From Lachnospiraceae bacterium (GTDB lineage: Bacteria > Bacillota > Clostridia > Lachnospirales > Lachnospiraceae): DNA of 7,336 bases. The notes under the pieces are model-generated. The model was not told the DNA's origin, did not search any database, and saw only the letters and a program-made list of their open reading frames with translations. The DNA lies in NCBI GenBank assembly GCA_017477805.1, contig JAFUUM010000313.1, positions 1-7,336 on the forward strand, given 5' to 3'. Shown here piece after piece: positions 1 through 6,221 of the stretch (its first letter is position 1; each line of letters begins with the position of its first letter). Position numbers and translations under genes: made by a program.

Positions 1-302
1 ATGAGGATGAGAACGGCAAAGGCCAGATGACCATCAGCATGGAGGCCTTTTATGCCTATGCCGCAGAGTCGGACATCCTTATCTACAACTCTGCCATCGC
101 GGATGCACCGGCATCGATCGAGGAGCTGTGCCGGGACCAGGAAAGCTTCTCGGATTTCAAGGCAGTAAAAGAGGGAATGATCTGGTACACGGATAAATCC
201 CTGTATCAATATACGGACCGCACGGGGACCATCATTGAGGATCTCGGCGAGATCATTTTGGACGGGAAAGAAGAGACGGAGTTTTTCCATAAGCTTCGGT
301 GA
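1..302 (+). CDS. ABC transporter substrate-binding protein, C-terminal fragment (5' end outside window)
   Basis: The reading frame is open from base 3 to the TGA at 300-302, so this is the last ~99 residues of a protein that starts upstream. The in-frame ATG at 27 is internal. The fragment resembles the C-terminal lobe of FecB/BtuF-like (TroA-fold) periplasmic-binding proteins: a strand with ADILIYNS-like character (ESDILIYNSAI), a helix with SIEEL, the phrase DFKAVKEGMIWYTDKSLYQ, which matches the usual 'F..l.AVK.g.vy' near the end of the fold, and a closing helix (EDLGEIIL). In a Gram-positive this would be a lipoprotein that captures the ligand outside the membrane, but the signal peptide is not in view. 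The partner permease and ATPase are probably those at 4416-6189, about 4 kb downstream. The ligand (corrinoid, haem or siderophore) cannot be read from this fragment; location in a cobalamin operon favours a corrinoid. Confidence 0.8.
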   Translation, partial: EDENGKGQMTISMEAFYAYAAESDILIYNSAIADAPASIEELCRDQESFSDFKAVKEGMIWYTDKSLYQYTDRTGTIIEDLGEIILDGKEETEFFHKLR

Positions 303-321
303 TCTTATTTTACGGCGCGAT

Positions 322-329
322 AAAAGGAG
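322..329 (+). promoter_or_regulatory. Ribosome binding site of cbiP, decides the start
   Basis: AAAAGGAG lies five bases before the ATG at 335. An in-frame ATG at 299 overlaps the upstream stop codon, has no comparable site, and would add 12 residues (MILFYGAIKGAS) that are not part of the family's N-terminus. Confidence 0.75.
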
Positions 330-334
330 CAAGC

Positions 335-1804
335 ATGGCGAAAAATCTCATGATCCAGGGCACCATGTCAGGGGTTGGAAAGAGCATATTGACGGCGGGG
401 ATCCTCCGGGTACTTCGTCAGGACGGATACCGGGTGGCGCCCTTTAAATCCCAAAATATGGCCCTGAACTCATTTGTCACAAAAGATGGCCGGGAGATCG
501 GAAGAGCCCAGGCACTGCAGGCCTATGCCGCCGGAATGGAGCCCTCCTCCGACATGAATCCCATCCTGTTAAAACCCATGGGAGACACCACCTCCCAGGT
601 GATCATCAACGGACTTCCCCTGGCCAACATGAAGGCCAAGGATTACTTTAAACGGAAAACGGATTACATCCCGGAGATCAAAGCCGCCTACGAGAGACTG
701 GCAAAAAAGGCGGATGTGATCATCATCGAAGGAGCCGGAAGTCCGGTGGAGATCAATCTTCGGAAAAACGACATCGTCAACATGGGTCTGGCGGAACTTT
801 TGGATGCGCCGGTGCTGCTGACGGGAAACATCGATCCCGGCGGAGTTTTTGCCCAACTTCTTGGGACCATCCAACTCATGCCGGAAGTTGAGAGAAAGAG
901 AGTCAAGGGCCTGATCATCAATAAGTTCCGGGGGGATAAGACCCTTTTGGAACCGGGCCTTGAGATGTTCAAACCCTACTGCGACATTCCCTTTGCGGGG
1001 GTGGTGCCCTTTGTTCCCTTAGACCTGGATGAAGAGGACAGCATGTCGGAGCGGCTGAAGGTGGATAACCGGAAGGCGGCAGGGGATGCGGAACTGAAGA
1101 TCGCGGTGGTGCGGCTTCCCTTTATCAGTAACTACACGGATTTCACCGTACTGGAATCCCTGAACTTTGCGGATCTTAAGTACGTGGATACCCCGGAGGG
1201 CCTTGAGGATGCGGATCTTGTGATCCTCCCCGGGACCAAGAATACTCTTGCGGATCTTAAGTGGCTTCGGGAAACCGGGCTCTTTGGGAAAATCCGGGAG
1301 CTGGCGGAAGGCGGGATTCCCGTAATCGGGATCTGCGGCGGTTTCCAGATGCTGGGAAAGAGCGTATCCGATCCTGCAGGCTTGGAGGGGGGAGGTACCC
1401 TGGAAGGCCTTGGGCTTTTGCCTGTGGAAACACGGTTTGAAGAGCGGAAGGAACTTCGGCAGGTGCAGGCGGAGATCGGAGACCTGACCGGATTTTATGG
1501 CCCCCTTTCCCATACGAAGGTGGAAGGCTACGAGATCCATATGGGAGAGAGCGTCTCGGATGAAGAGATCTTTCCCGTGATCACAAAGGGCACCGTCCTA
1601 GGAACTTACATCCATGGGATCTTTGATTCCGCGGAGTTTACGAGAAGTTTTCTGGGGATTTTGTTAGAAAAAAAGAAGAGCCGTTTTGAGGTTCCGGAGA
1701 TCGAGGAAGCCTCCGTAACAAGGGAGAGAGAGCTGGATAAGCTGGCGGATGTCCTTCGGGAGAACCTGGATTTCCGGCTGATCTACGAAGCCATCGGACT
1801 TTGA
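335..1804 (+). CDS. cbiP: Cobyric acid synthase (adenosylcobyrinate a,c-diamide amidotransferase) CbiP/CobQ
   Basis: This cytoplasmic enzyme uses ATP and glutamine to amidate the b, d, e and g carboxylates of adenosylcobyrinic acid a,c-diamide, giving adenosylcobyric acid. The 489-residue product has the family's usual length. The N-terminal half is a dethiobiotin-synthetase-like ATPase domain: a P-loop variant GTMSGVGKS at residues 9-17, the CobQ signature PFKSQNMALNS at 36-46, NPILLKPMGDTTSQ at 75-88, and EGAGSPVEINL at 132-142. The C-terminal half is a CobB/CobQ-type glutamine amidotransferase domain with GICGGFQMLG, where Cys334 is the expected nucleophile, and GTYIHGIFD, where His427 is the expected catalytic histidine. 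Both halves look intact. The start at 335 was chosen from its strong ribosome binding site and the match of MAKNLMIQGTMSGVGKS to the family N-terminus. It begins 32 bases after the binding-protein stop and is followed after 28 bases by cbiC. It acts late in the pathway although it sits early in this gene order. Confidence 0.96.
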   Translation: MAKNLMIQGTMSGVGKSILTAGILRVLRQDGYRVAPFKSQNMALNSFVTKDGREIGRAQALQAYAAGMEPSSDMNPILLKPMGDTTSQVIINGLPLANMKAKDYFKRKTDYIPEIKAAYERLAKKADVIIIEGAGSPVEINLRKNDIVNMGLAELLDAPVLLTGNIDPGGVFAQLLGTIQLMPEVERKRVKGLIINKFRGDKTLLEPGLEMFKPYCDIPFAGVVPFVPLDLDEEDSMSERLKVDNRKAAGDAELKIAVVRLPFISNYTDFTVLESLNFADLKYVDTPEGLEDADLVILPGTKNTLADLKWLRETGLFGKIRELAEGGIPVIGICGGFQMLGKSVSDPAGLEGGGTLEGLGLLPVETRFEERKELRQVQAEIGDLTGFYGPLSHTKVEGYEIHMGESVSDEEIFPVITKGTVLGTYIHGIFDSAEFTRSFLGILLEKKKSRFEVPEIEEASVTRERELDKLADVLRENLDFRLIYEAIGL

Positions 1805-1822
1805 TGCGTGACAGAAACGGAT

Positions 1823-1827
1823 GGAAG
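1823..1827 (+). promoter_or_regulatory. Probable ribosome binding site of cbiC, decides between two starts
   Basis: GGAAG sits five bases before the ATG at 1833. The alternative in-frame ATG at 1821 has only GTGACAGAAACGG in front of it, which is a poor site. Starting at 1833 also puts the catalytic histidine at residue 43, the position known for CobH. Confidence 0.5.
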
Positions 1828-1832
1828 AAACT

Positions 1833-2459
1833 ATGAGTTTTAAGACCTTAAAACCTTCCGAGATCGAGAAGGAAAGCTTTCGGATCATTCAGAGCGAACT
1901 GACGGAGATGGGAAAAGAGGTGCCTGATGACATCCTTCCCACAATCCTTCGGGTGATCCACACCACGGCGGATTTTGAATATGCGGACACCATGTGCTTT
2001 TCTGAGGATGTCATCGAGAAAGCTAAGAAGGCGATCCGGGAAGGGGCCCACATCGTGACGGACACCAACATGGCTCTTTCGGGGATCAACAAAAAGACCC
2101 TTAGTAAGTACGGCGGAGAAGTCCACTGCTTTATGGCGGATGAGGACGTGGCGGCAAAGGCAAAGGAGCTGGAAGTAACGAGAGCCACGGTGAGCATGGA
2201 CAAGGCAGCGGCCCTAAACGTGCCTCTGATCTTTGCTATCGGAAATGCCCCCACGGCGCTCATCCGGATCCATGAACTGATCCGGGAAAACAGACTGAAA
2301 CCGGAACTGATCATCGGCGTTCCAGTGGGCTTTGTTAACGTTGTGGAAGCAAAGGAACTGATCCTTTCGGGAGATGTTCCCTATATCGTAAACCGGGGCA
2401 GGAAGGGTGGAAGCACGGTGGCGGCTGCCATCTGCAATTCCATTCTTTATAACCTGTAG
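1833..2459 (+). CDS. cbiC: Cobalt-precorrin-8 methylmutase (precorrin-8X methylmutase family)
   Basis: CbiC moves the methyl group from C11 to C12 of cobalt-precorrin-8 to give cobyrinic acid, the last step of corrin ring formation; it needs no cofactor. With the start at 1833 the protein has 208 residues, typical for CbiC/CobH. The motif RVIHTTADFEYAD contains His43, matching the catalytic His43 established for Pseudomonas denitrificans CobH. Other family landmarks are DTNMALSGI, the IFAIGNAPTAL segment, IIGVPVGFVNVVEAKE, and the C-terminal GRKGGSTVAAAICN. A start at 1821 would add MEET; I prefer 1833 on ribosome binding site and family alignment. The gene lies 28 bases after cbiP and 19 before cbiD. 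No truncation or missing key residue is seen. Confidence 0.95.
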   Translation: MSFKTLKPSEIEKESFRIIQSELTEMGKEVPDDILPTILRVIHTTADFEYADTMCFSEDVIEKAKKAIREGAHIVTDTNMALSGINKKTLSKYGGEVHCFMADEDVAAKAKELEVTRATVSMDKAAALNVPLIFAIGNAPTALIRIHELIRENRLKPELIIGVPVGFVNVVEAKELILSGDVPYIVNRGRKGGSTVAAAICNSILYNL

Positions 2460-2469
2460 AAAGGTCCAT

Positions 2470-2475
2470 AGGAAA
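2470..2475 (+). promoter_or_regulatory. Weak ribosome binding site proposed for cbiD
   Basis: AGGAAA ends three bases before the ATG at 2479, and AAAGG at 2460-2464 lies 14 bases away. Neither is ideal. The spacing suggests translation depends partly on ribosomes finishing cbiC, whose stop is 19 bases upstream of the cbiD start. That dependence is inference. Confidence 0.35.
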
Positions 2476-2478
2476 CCC

Positions 2479-3624
2479 ATGGAAAAAGAAAAGCAGGACC
2501 AAAAACTGAGAAACGGATTTACCACCGGAAGCTGTGCTGCGGCGGCATCCAAGGCGGCGCTTTTGATGCTGCTGACGAAGTCGGATATCTTTCACGTCAC
2601 CATACAGACTCCCAAGGGGATCCCCTATAACACGGAGATCGTGGACATCAGTCGGGATGAAGAAGCGGGAACGGTAAGCTGCGCTGTGGTAAAGGACGGG
2701 GGAGATGATCCCGATGTTACCACCGGCGCGAGGATCTTTGCTTCCGTAACGCTGACAAACGACGGGATGGTCCGGATCGACGGGGGAGAAGGCATCGGCC
2801 GGGTGACAAAGCCCGGGCTGGATCAGCCCCAGGGAAATGCGGCAATTAACTCAGTACCCAGAAAGATGATCGAAGAAAACGTGCGGGAAGTCCTTCGGGA
2901 ACAGGGACTAGAAGACAGGGGAGCATCCGTTGTCATCAGCTGCCCCGAGGGAGAAACTCTTGCGGAGAAGACCTTTAATCCCAGACTGGGGATCGTTGGC
3001 GGCATTTCTATCTTAGGGACCACGGGCATCGTGGAGCCCATGAGCGATAAAGCCATCGTTGAGACCATTCGGACGGAAGCAAGAGTACGAAAAGCGGAAG
3101 GGTACAAGATCCTTCTTGCCGCCCCCGGAAACTACGGTCTCACGTTCTTAAAGGAAGTTTACGGAACCCCGGAAGAGACAGCCATCATGAGTTCCAACTT
3201 CATCTGCGATACCGTTGGGATCGCGGTGGAGGAAGGCTTTTCGAAGTTATTGTTCGTCGGGCATATCGGGAAACTGGTGAAGGTTGCAGGGGGCATTAAG
3301 AACACCCACTCCATGTACGGAGATCACCGGATGGAGATCCTTTGCAGTCTCCTAAAGAAGATCCGGAAGAGAGATGGTTTGCCGGAAGATCCCGAATTGG
3401 AAGAGCGAATCATGGAGTGCGTGACCACTGATGAAGCCATCCGGATCATCAGGGAAGTGGGACTTGCAAAAGAAGTGTGCGATGAGATGACATCCTCCAT
3501 CAAGGCAAATCTGGAAGCCTGGTCTGAAGGAAATCTGGAAGCGGAGGTCATCGTTTTTGCCGGTGAGAACACAGAGCTTGCGACAACCGCAAGAGCCCAT
3601 GCATGGATCAAAAATCTGATGTAA
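2479..3624 (+). CDS. cbiD: Cobalt-precorrin-5B (C1)-methyltransferase CbiD
   Basis: CbiD methylates C1 of cobalt-precorrin-5B with S-adenosylmethionine, giving cobalt-precorrin-6A; it is specific to the anaerobic route and unrelated in fold to the CbiF/CbiH/CbiL methyltransferases. The product has 381 residues. Family landmarks in order: RNGFTTGSCAAAASKAAL at about 11-28, the VVKDGGDDPDVTTG segment, VTKPGLDQPQGNAAIN from residue 109, GISILGTTGIVEPMS at 175-189, FVGHIGKLVKVAGG at 259-272, and NTHSMYGDHRMEIL from 275. The frame is also open further upstream to an ATG at 2407 inside cbiC, but those 24 extra residues read as cbiC in another frame and precede the family's N-terminus, so I start at 2479. 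Its substrate is the product of CbiG (6222-7211), and CbiF (3656-4432) acts one step before CbiG. Confidence 0.96.
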   Translation: MEKEKQDQKLRNGFTTGSCAAAASKAALLMLLTKSDIFHVTIQTPKGIPYNTEIVDISRDEEAGTVSCAVVKDGGDDPDVTTGARIFASVTLTNDGMVRIDGGEGIGRVTKPGLDQPQGNAAINSVPRKMIEENVREVLREQGLEDRGASVVISCPEGETLAEKTFNPRLGIVGGISILGTTGIVEPMSDKAIVETIRTEARVRKAEGYKILLAAPGNYGLTFLKEVYGTPEETAIMSSNFICDTVGIAVEEGFSKLLFVGHIGKLVKVAGGIKNTHSMYGDHRMEILCSLLKKIRKRDGLPEDPELEERIMECVTTDEAIRIIREVGLAKEVCDEMTSSIKANLEAWSEGNLEAEVIVFAGENTELATTARAHAWIKNLM

Positions 3625-3641
3625 GCAGGAAACATAGCAGG

Positions 3642-3650
3642 AAAAGGAAG
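3642..3650 (+). promoter_or_regulatory. Ribosome binding site of cbiF
   Basis: AAAAGGAAG, with its AAGGA core seven bases before the ATG at 3656, is a good Shine-Dalgarno sequence. It forms part of a short direct repeat in this gap: AGCAGGAAA occurs at 3624-3632 and again at 3636-3644. Confidence 0.65.
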
Positions 3651-3655
3651 AAGAT

Positions 3656-4432
3656 ATGGTACATTTTGTCGGTGCAGGCCCCGGGGCCAAGGATCTTATC
3701 ACTCTCAGGGGAAAAGAACTGTTGGAGAAAGCAGACGTCATCATCTACGCGGGATCGCTTGTGAATCCAGAGCTTTTGTCCTATGCGAGAAAAGGCTGCG
3801 AGATCCACGACAGCAAGGAATTAAACTTAGTTCAAGTGATGGAGATCATCTTCCGGGCGGAGGATGCGGGAAAGATCACGGTCCGACTCCACACCGGAGA
3901 TCCCAGTCTTTACGGCGCCATCCGGGAGCAGATGGACTTGTTAGAGGAGAGGTGCATCCCCTATGATGTCACGCCCGGCGTCAGCTCTTTTTGCGGAGCG
4001 GCTGCGACCCTTGATATGGAGTATACCCTTCCCGGCATCAGCCAGAGCGTGATCATCACGAGGATGGAAGGTCGGACCCCCGTGCCTGAGGAAGAGTCGG
4101 TGGAAGCCCTGGCAAAGCATGGGGCCACCATGGTCTTTTTCCTGTCTTCTTTTGATACCAAGGGGCTTTCGGAGCGCCTGATGAAAGCGGGGGTATCCCC
4201 GGAGATGCCCTGCGCCATCGTGTACAAGGCAACCTGGGAGGATGAAAAGAAATTTGTCTGCGCCCTGAAGGATCTTCACGAGACCGCAGAGAAACATAAG
4301 ATCAAAAAGACGGCGCTGATCATCGTCGGTAAGACGGTGGCGCAGTCGGGCTATGAGAAGTCGAGGCTTTATGCACCTGACTTTACCACGGAGTTTAGAA
4401 CGGGAACCGGAGAGCATGCGGAAGAAAAGTAA
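3656..4432 (+). CDS. cbiF: Cobalt-precorrin-4 C11-methyltransferase CbiF (CobM family)
   Basis: CbiF transfers a methyl group from S-adenosylmethionine to C11 of cobalt-precorrin-4, giving cobalt-precorrin-5A. The 258-residue product is a complete class III tetrapyrrole methyltransferase. Landmarks are the N-terminal FVGAGPGAKDLIT (GAGPG at 6-10), ADVIIYAGSLVNPELL, VRLHTGDPSLYGA (HTGDPS at 79-84), TPGVSSF from residue 106, ITRMEGRTPVPE (137-145), FFLSS, and VYKATWEDE (from 189). GRTPVPE and YKATW point to CbiF/CobM rather than CbiL (C20) or CbiH (C17). The start at 3656 is set by the family N-terminus and a good ribosome binding site. The last 17 bases are shared with the start of the permease gene. 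Its product is the substrate of CbiG (6222-7211). Confidence 0.95.
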   Translation: MVHFVGAGPGAKDLITLRGKELLEKADVIIYAGSLVNPELLSYARKGCEIHDSKELNLVQVMEIIFRAEDAGKITVRLHTGDPSLYGAIREQMDLLEERCIPYDVTPGVSSFCGAAATLDMEYTLPGISQSVIITRMEGRTPVPEEESVEALAKHGATMVFFLSSFDTKGLSERLMKAGVSPEMPCAIVYKATWEDEKKFVCALKDLHETAEKHKIKKTALIIVGKTVAQSGYEKSRLYAPDFTTEFRTGTGEHAEEK

Positions 4433-5435
4433 CAAAAAAGCGATCATCCTCTTCATAGGTTTGGTCCTGATCCTTGTCTGCGCCTTTGCTGCGAATCTGT
4501 GCATCGGAAATGTACGGATCGGAGCGTGGAACGTCCTTCGGATCCTGTTTTTCGGTGAGGGAGACGATAAGGTGAGGCGGATCCTCTTTACCATCAGACT
4601 TCCGCGGACGCTGATGGCGCTTGTCCTCGGAGGGGCGCTTGCAGTGGCGGGCTTTCTTTTGCAGACCTACTTTTCCAATCCTATCGCGGGACCCTACATC
4701 CTCGGCGTCTCTTCCGGGGCAAGGATGACGGTTGCTCTACTCCTGATCTTCGTTGCGGGCGGCGTGACGGTGCGGGGGTACATGCTGGTCCTTGCAGCAT
4801 TTGCCGGAGCTTTATTGACGACCTGTTTTATCATCATGATCTCCAAACGGGTAAAGAACATGGCGGTGCTCCTTGCGGCAGGTATCATGGTGGGCTATAT
4901 CTGCAGCGCCATTACGGATTTCCTGGTGGCCTTTGCGGATGATTCCGATATCGTCAACCTTCACAGCTGGTCCCAGGGAAGCTTTTCCGGAGCCACCATG
5001 GAAGGGGCGGTTTACTGTATTGTCATCGTAGCGGCCGCTTTCTTTGGGGTGATGCTCATGGCAAAGAGCCTGGATGCCTTCCGGCTTGGGGAGTCCTATG
5101 CACGGAGTGTGGGTGTCAACATCCGGCTTTGCAGGGTGATGATCATCCTCTTATCAAGTATCCTTTCCGCCTGTGTTACGGCCTATGCGGGACCGGTGAC
5201 CTTTATCGGCATCGCCGTGCCCTTTTTGATGAGAGAGGCATTTAAGACATCGAAGCCCGTTGTTCTTATCCCGGCATCGTTTTTATCCGGCGCGGTATTT
5301 TGCCTCCTCAGCGATCTTCTTGCCAGGATGATCTTTGCACCCACGGAACTCAATATCTCCGCAGTTACGTCCCTGTTTGGTGCGCCCATTGTTATCTATA
5401 TGATGATCAGGAGGCAGAAACGCCATGAGGATTGA
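4416..5435 (+). CDS. FecCD/BtuC-family ABC transporter permease
   Basis: This is a polytopic inner-membrane permease of the vitamin B12/ferric-siderophore uptake class, 339 residues from the ATG at 4416, the usual length. A short basic N-terminus (MRKKSNKK) precedes the first membrane segment at about 9-27, and further hydrophobic segments follow through the protein. Landmarks: IRLPRTLMALVLGGALAVAGFLLQ (in part, from 60), NPIAGPYILGVSSGA at 88-102, and LGESYARSVGVNI from 224, the cytoplasmic stretch that contacts the ATPase. Near the C-terminus are AGPVTFIGIAVPFLMR, LLSDLLARMIFAPTELNI and GAPIVIYMMIRR. In many relatives the VP is followed by His (PHIAR); here it is Phe270. An earlier in-frame ATG at 4353 would add 21 non-membrane residues lying wholly inside cbiF, so I prefer 4416. 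GGAG at 4409-4412 is a close ribosome binding site. It overlaps cbiF by 17 bases and the ATPase gene by 11, which suggests translational coupling. Ligand unknown; a corrinoid is likeliest from context. Confidence 0.9.
   Translation: MRKKSNKKAIILFIGLVLILVCAFAANLCIGNVRIGAWNVLRILFFGEGDDKVRRILFTIRLPRTLMALVLGGALAVAGFLLQTYFSNPIAGPYILGVSSGARMTVALLLIFVAGGVTVRGYMLVLAAFAGALLTTCFIIMISKRVKNMAVLLAAGIMVGYICSAITDFLVAFADDSDIVNLHSWSQGSFSGATMEGAVYCIVIVAAAFFGVMLMAKSLDAFRLGESYARSVGVNIRLCRVMIILLSSILSACVTAYAGPVTFIGIAVPFLMREAFKTSKPVVLIPASFLSGAVFCLLSDLLARMIFAPTELNISAVTSLFGAPIVIYMMIRRQKRHED
5409..5414 (+). promoter_or_regulatory. Ribosome binding site of the ABC ATPase gene
   Basis: A full AGGAGG lies ten bases before the ATG at 5425, inside the last codons of the permease gene. 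It supports that ATG as the true start despite the 11-base overlap. Confidence 0.65.
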
Positions 5436-6189
5436 GAAGTTATCGGCAGGGTATCATAAAAAGATCATCGTAAGCGGCGTGAGCTTCGAAGCAGGATCCG
5501 GGGAGATCCTTTCCCTCATCGGGCCAAACGGCGGCGGAAAATCCACCCTCTTAAAGAGTATTTACGGGGAACTGACCCCCATGGAAGGTGCGGTCTATAT
5601 CGAGGACCGGGATCTTCGAAATATCTCCCTGAAAGAGCTTTCGAAGATGCTGTCCATCGTCAACACCGACCGGGTAAAGCCGGAGCATATGAGTGCTTTC
5701 GATGTCGTCATGTCGGGGCGGCTTCCCTACAGCGACGGTTTTGGGCTGTTTTCGGACAGCGACAGAGAGGCGGCCGAACGGGCTGTGGGGCTGATGAAGA
5801 TCGAAGCCTTTGCGGAGAAGCCCTTTATGGATCTCAGTGACGGCCAGAAGCAGAGGACCCTCATCGCAAGGGCCATCGCCCAGGAGCCAAAGTACCTCAT
5901 TATGGATGAGCCCACATCCTATCTGGACATCCGGTACCGGATGGAACTGATGGATGTGATCCGGAAACTGGCGGATCAGGGAGTGACGGTGATCGCATCC
6001 CTTCATGAGCTGGAGCTTGCGCTGATGATCTCGGACCGGGTGCTGATGATCAATTCGGAAGGGGCTGTTTCCTGCAGAGAACCCAGAGAGGTTTTGGAGA
6101 GCGGCGTCCTTCAAGGACTTTACGGGATGACGGATGAGATGTACCGGAGAGTGAAGCGGCAGCTGGAAGCCGGGATGACCGGCGAATAA
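5425..6189 (+). CDS. FecE/BtuD-family ABC transporter ATP-binding protein
   Basis: This 254-residue cytoplasmic ATPase would energise the adjacent permease. Visible motifs in order: Walker A GPNGGGKST at 33-41, the signature DLSDGQKQR with LSDGQ at 137-141, Walker B YLIMDEPTS at 157-165 with Glu162 as the expected catalytic base, D-loop YLD at 166-168, and the H-loop histidine His194 in ASLHE. All residues needed for ATP hydrolysis are present. Two features depart from the textbook consensus: the signature has Asp139 in place of the second-position glycine of LSGGQ, and the segment where a Q-loop glutamine is expected reads SIVNTDRVKPE (77-87) with no glutamine. I recall similar variants in FecE-like proteins of Clostridia and Bacteroidetes, so this may mark a subfamily rather than a defect. 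Start is supported by AGGAGG at 5409-5414. The gene is followed by a 32-base gap and cbiG. Confidence 0.93.
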   Translation: MRIEKLSAGYHKKIIVSGVSFEAGSGEILSLIGPNGGGKSTLLKSIYGELTPMEGAVYIEDRDLRNISLKELSKMLSIVNTDRVKPEHMSAFDVVMSGRLPYSDGFGLFSDSDREAAERAVGLMKIEAFAEKPFMDLSDGQKQRTLIARAIAQEPKYLIMDEPTSYLDIRYRMELMDVIRKLADQGVTVIASLHELELALMISDRVLMINSEGAVSCREPREVLESGVLQGLYGMTDEMYRRVKRQLEAGMTGE

Positions 6190-6207
6190 GGATCCGGAAA
6201 TAAAGAG

Positions 6208-6213
6208 TAAGGA
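6208..6213 (+). promoter_or_regulatory. Ribosome binding site of cbiG
   Basis: TAAGGA lies eight bases before the ATG at 6222, in the short gap after the ATPase gene. It supports that start. Confidence 0.55.
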
Positions 6214-6221
6214 AAAACGGA

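Noticed and set aside
303..334. Possible promoter or cobalamin riboswitch before cbiP
   Set aside because: The gap is only 32 bases and shows just a ribosome binding site. A B12 riboswitch is far longer, so any such element must lie upstream of the window.
1167..1262. 15-base direct repeat TTGCGGATCTTAAGT at 1167-1181 and 1248-1262
   Set aside because: Both copies are in frame in cbiP and encode an ADLK phrase. It is best explained by codon preference, or at most a tiny internal similarity.
1019..1540. A 173-codon open frame on the minus strand within cbiP
   Set aside because: It is antisense to conserved amidotransferase coding sequence, has no recognisable domain and no separate signals. 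Similar minus-strand open frames (for example 3941-4594 and 6567-7301) are also by-products of codon bias in the real genes.
2407..2478. N-terminal extension of CbiD starting at the ATG at 2407
   Set aside because: It overlaps conserved cbiC codons, lacks a good ribosome binding site and precedes the family's normal N-terminus.
2615..2626. Perfect palindrome AGGGGATCCCCT
   Set aside because: It lies inside cbiD codons with no following T-run and no loop, so it is neither a terminator nor a supported operator.
4189..4200. GGGG-TAT-CCCC hairpin
   Set aside because: Short stem with a three-base loop within cbiF and no T-run; unlikely to terminate transcription.
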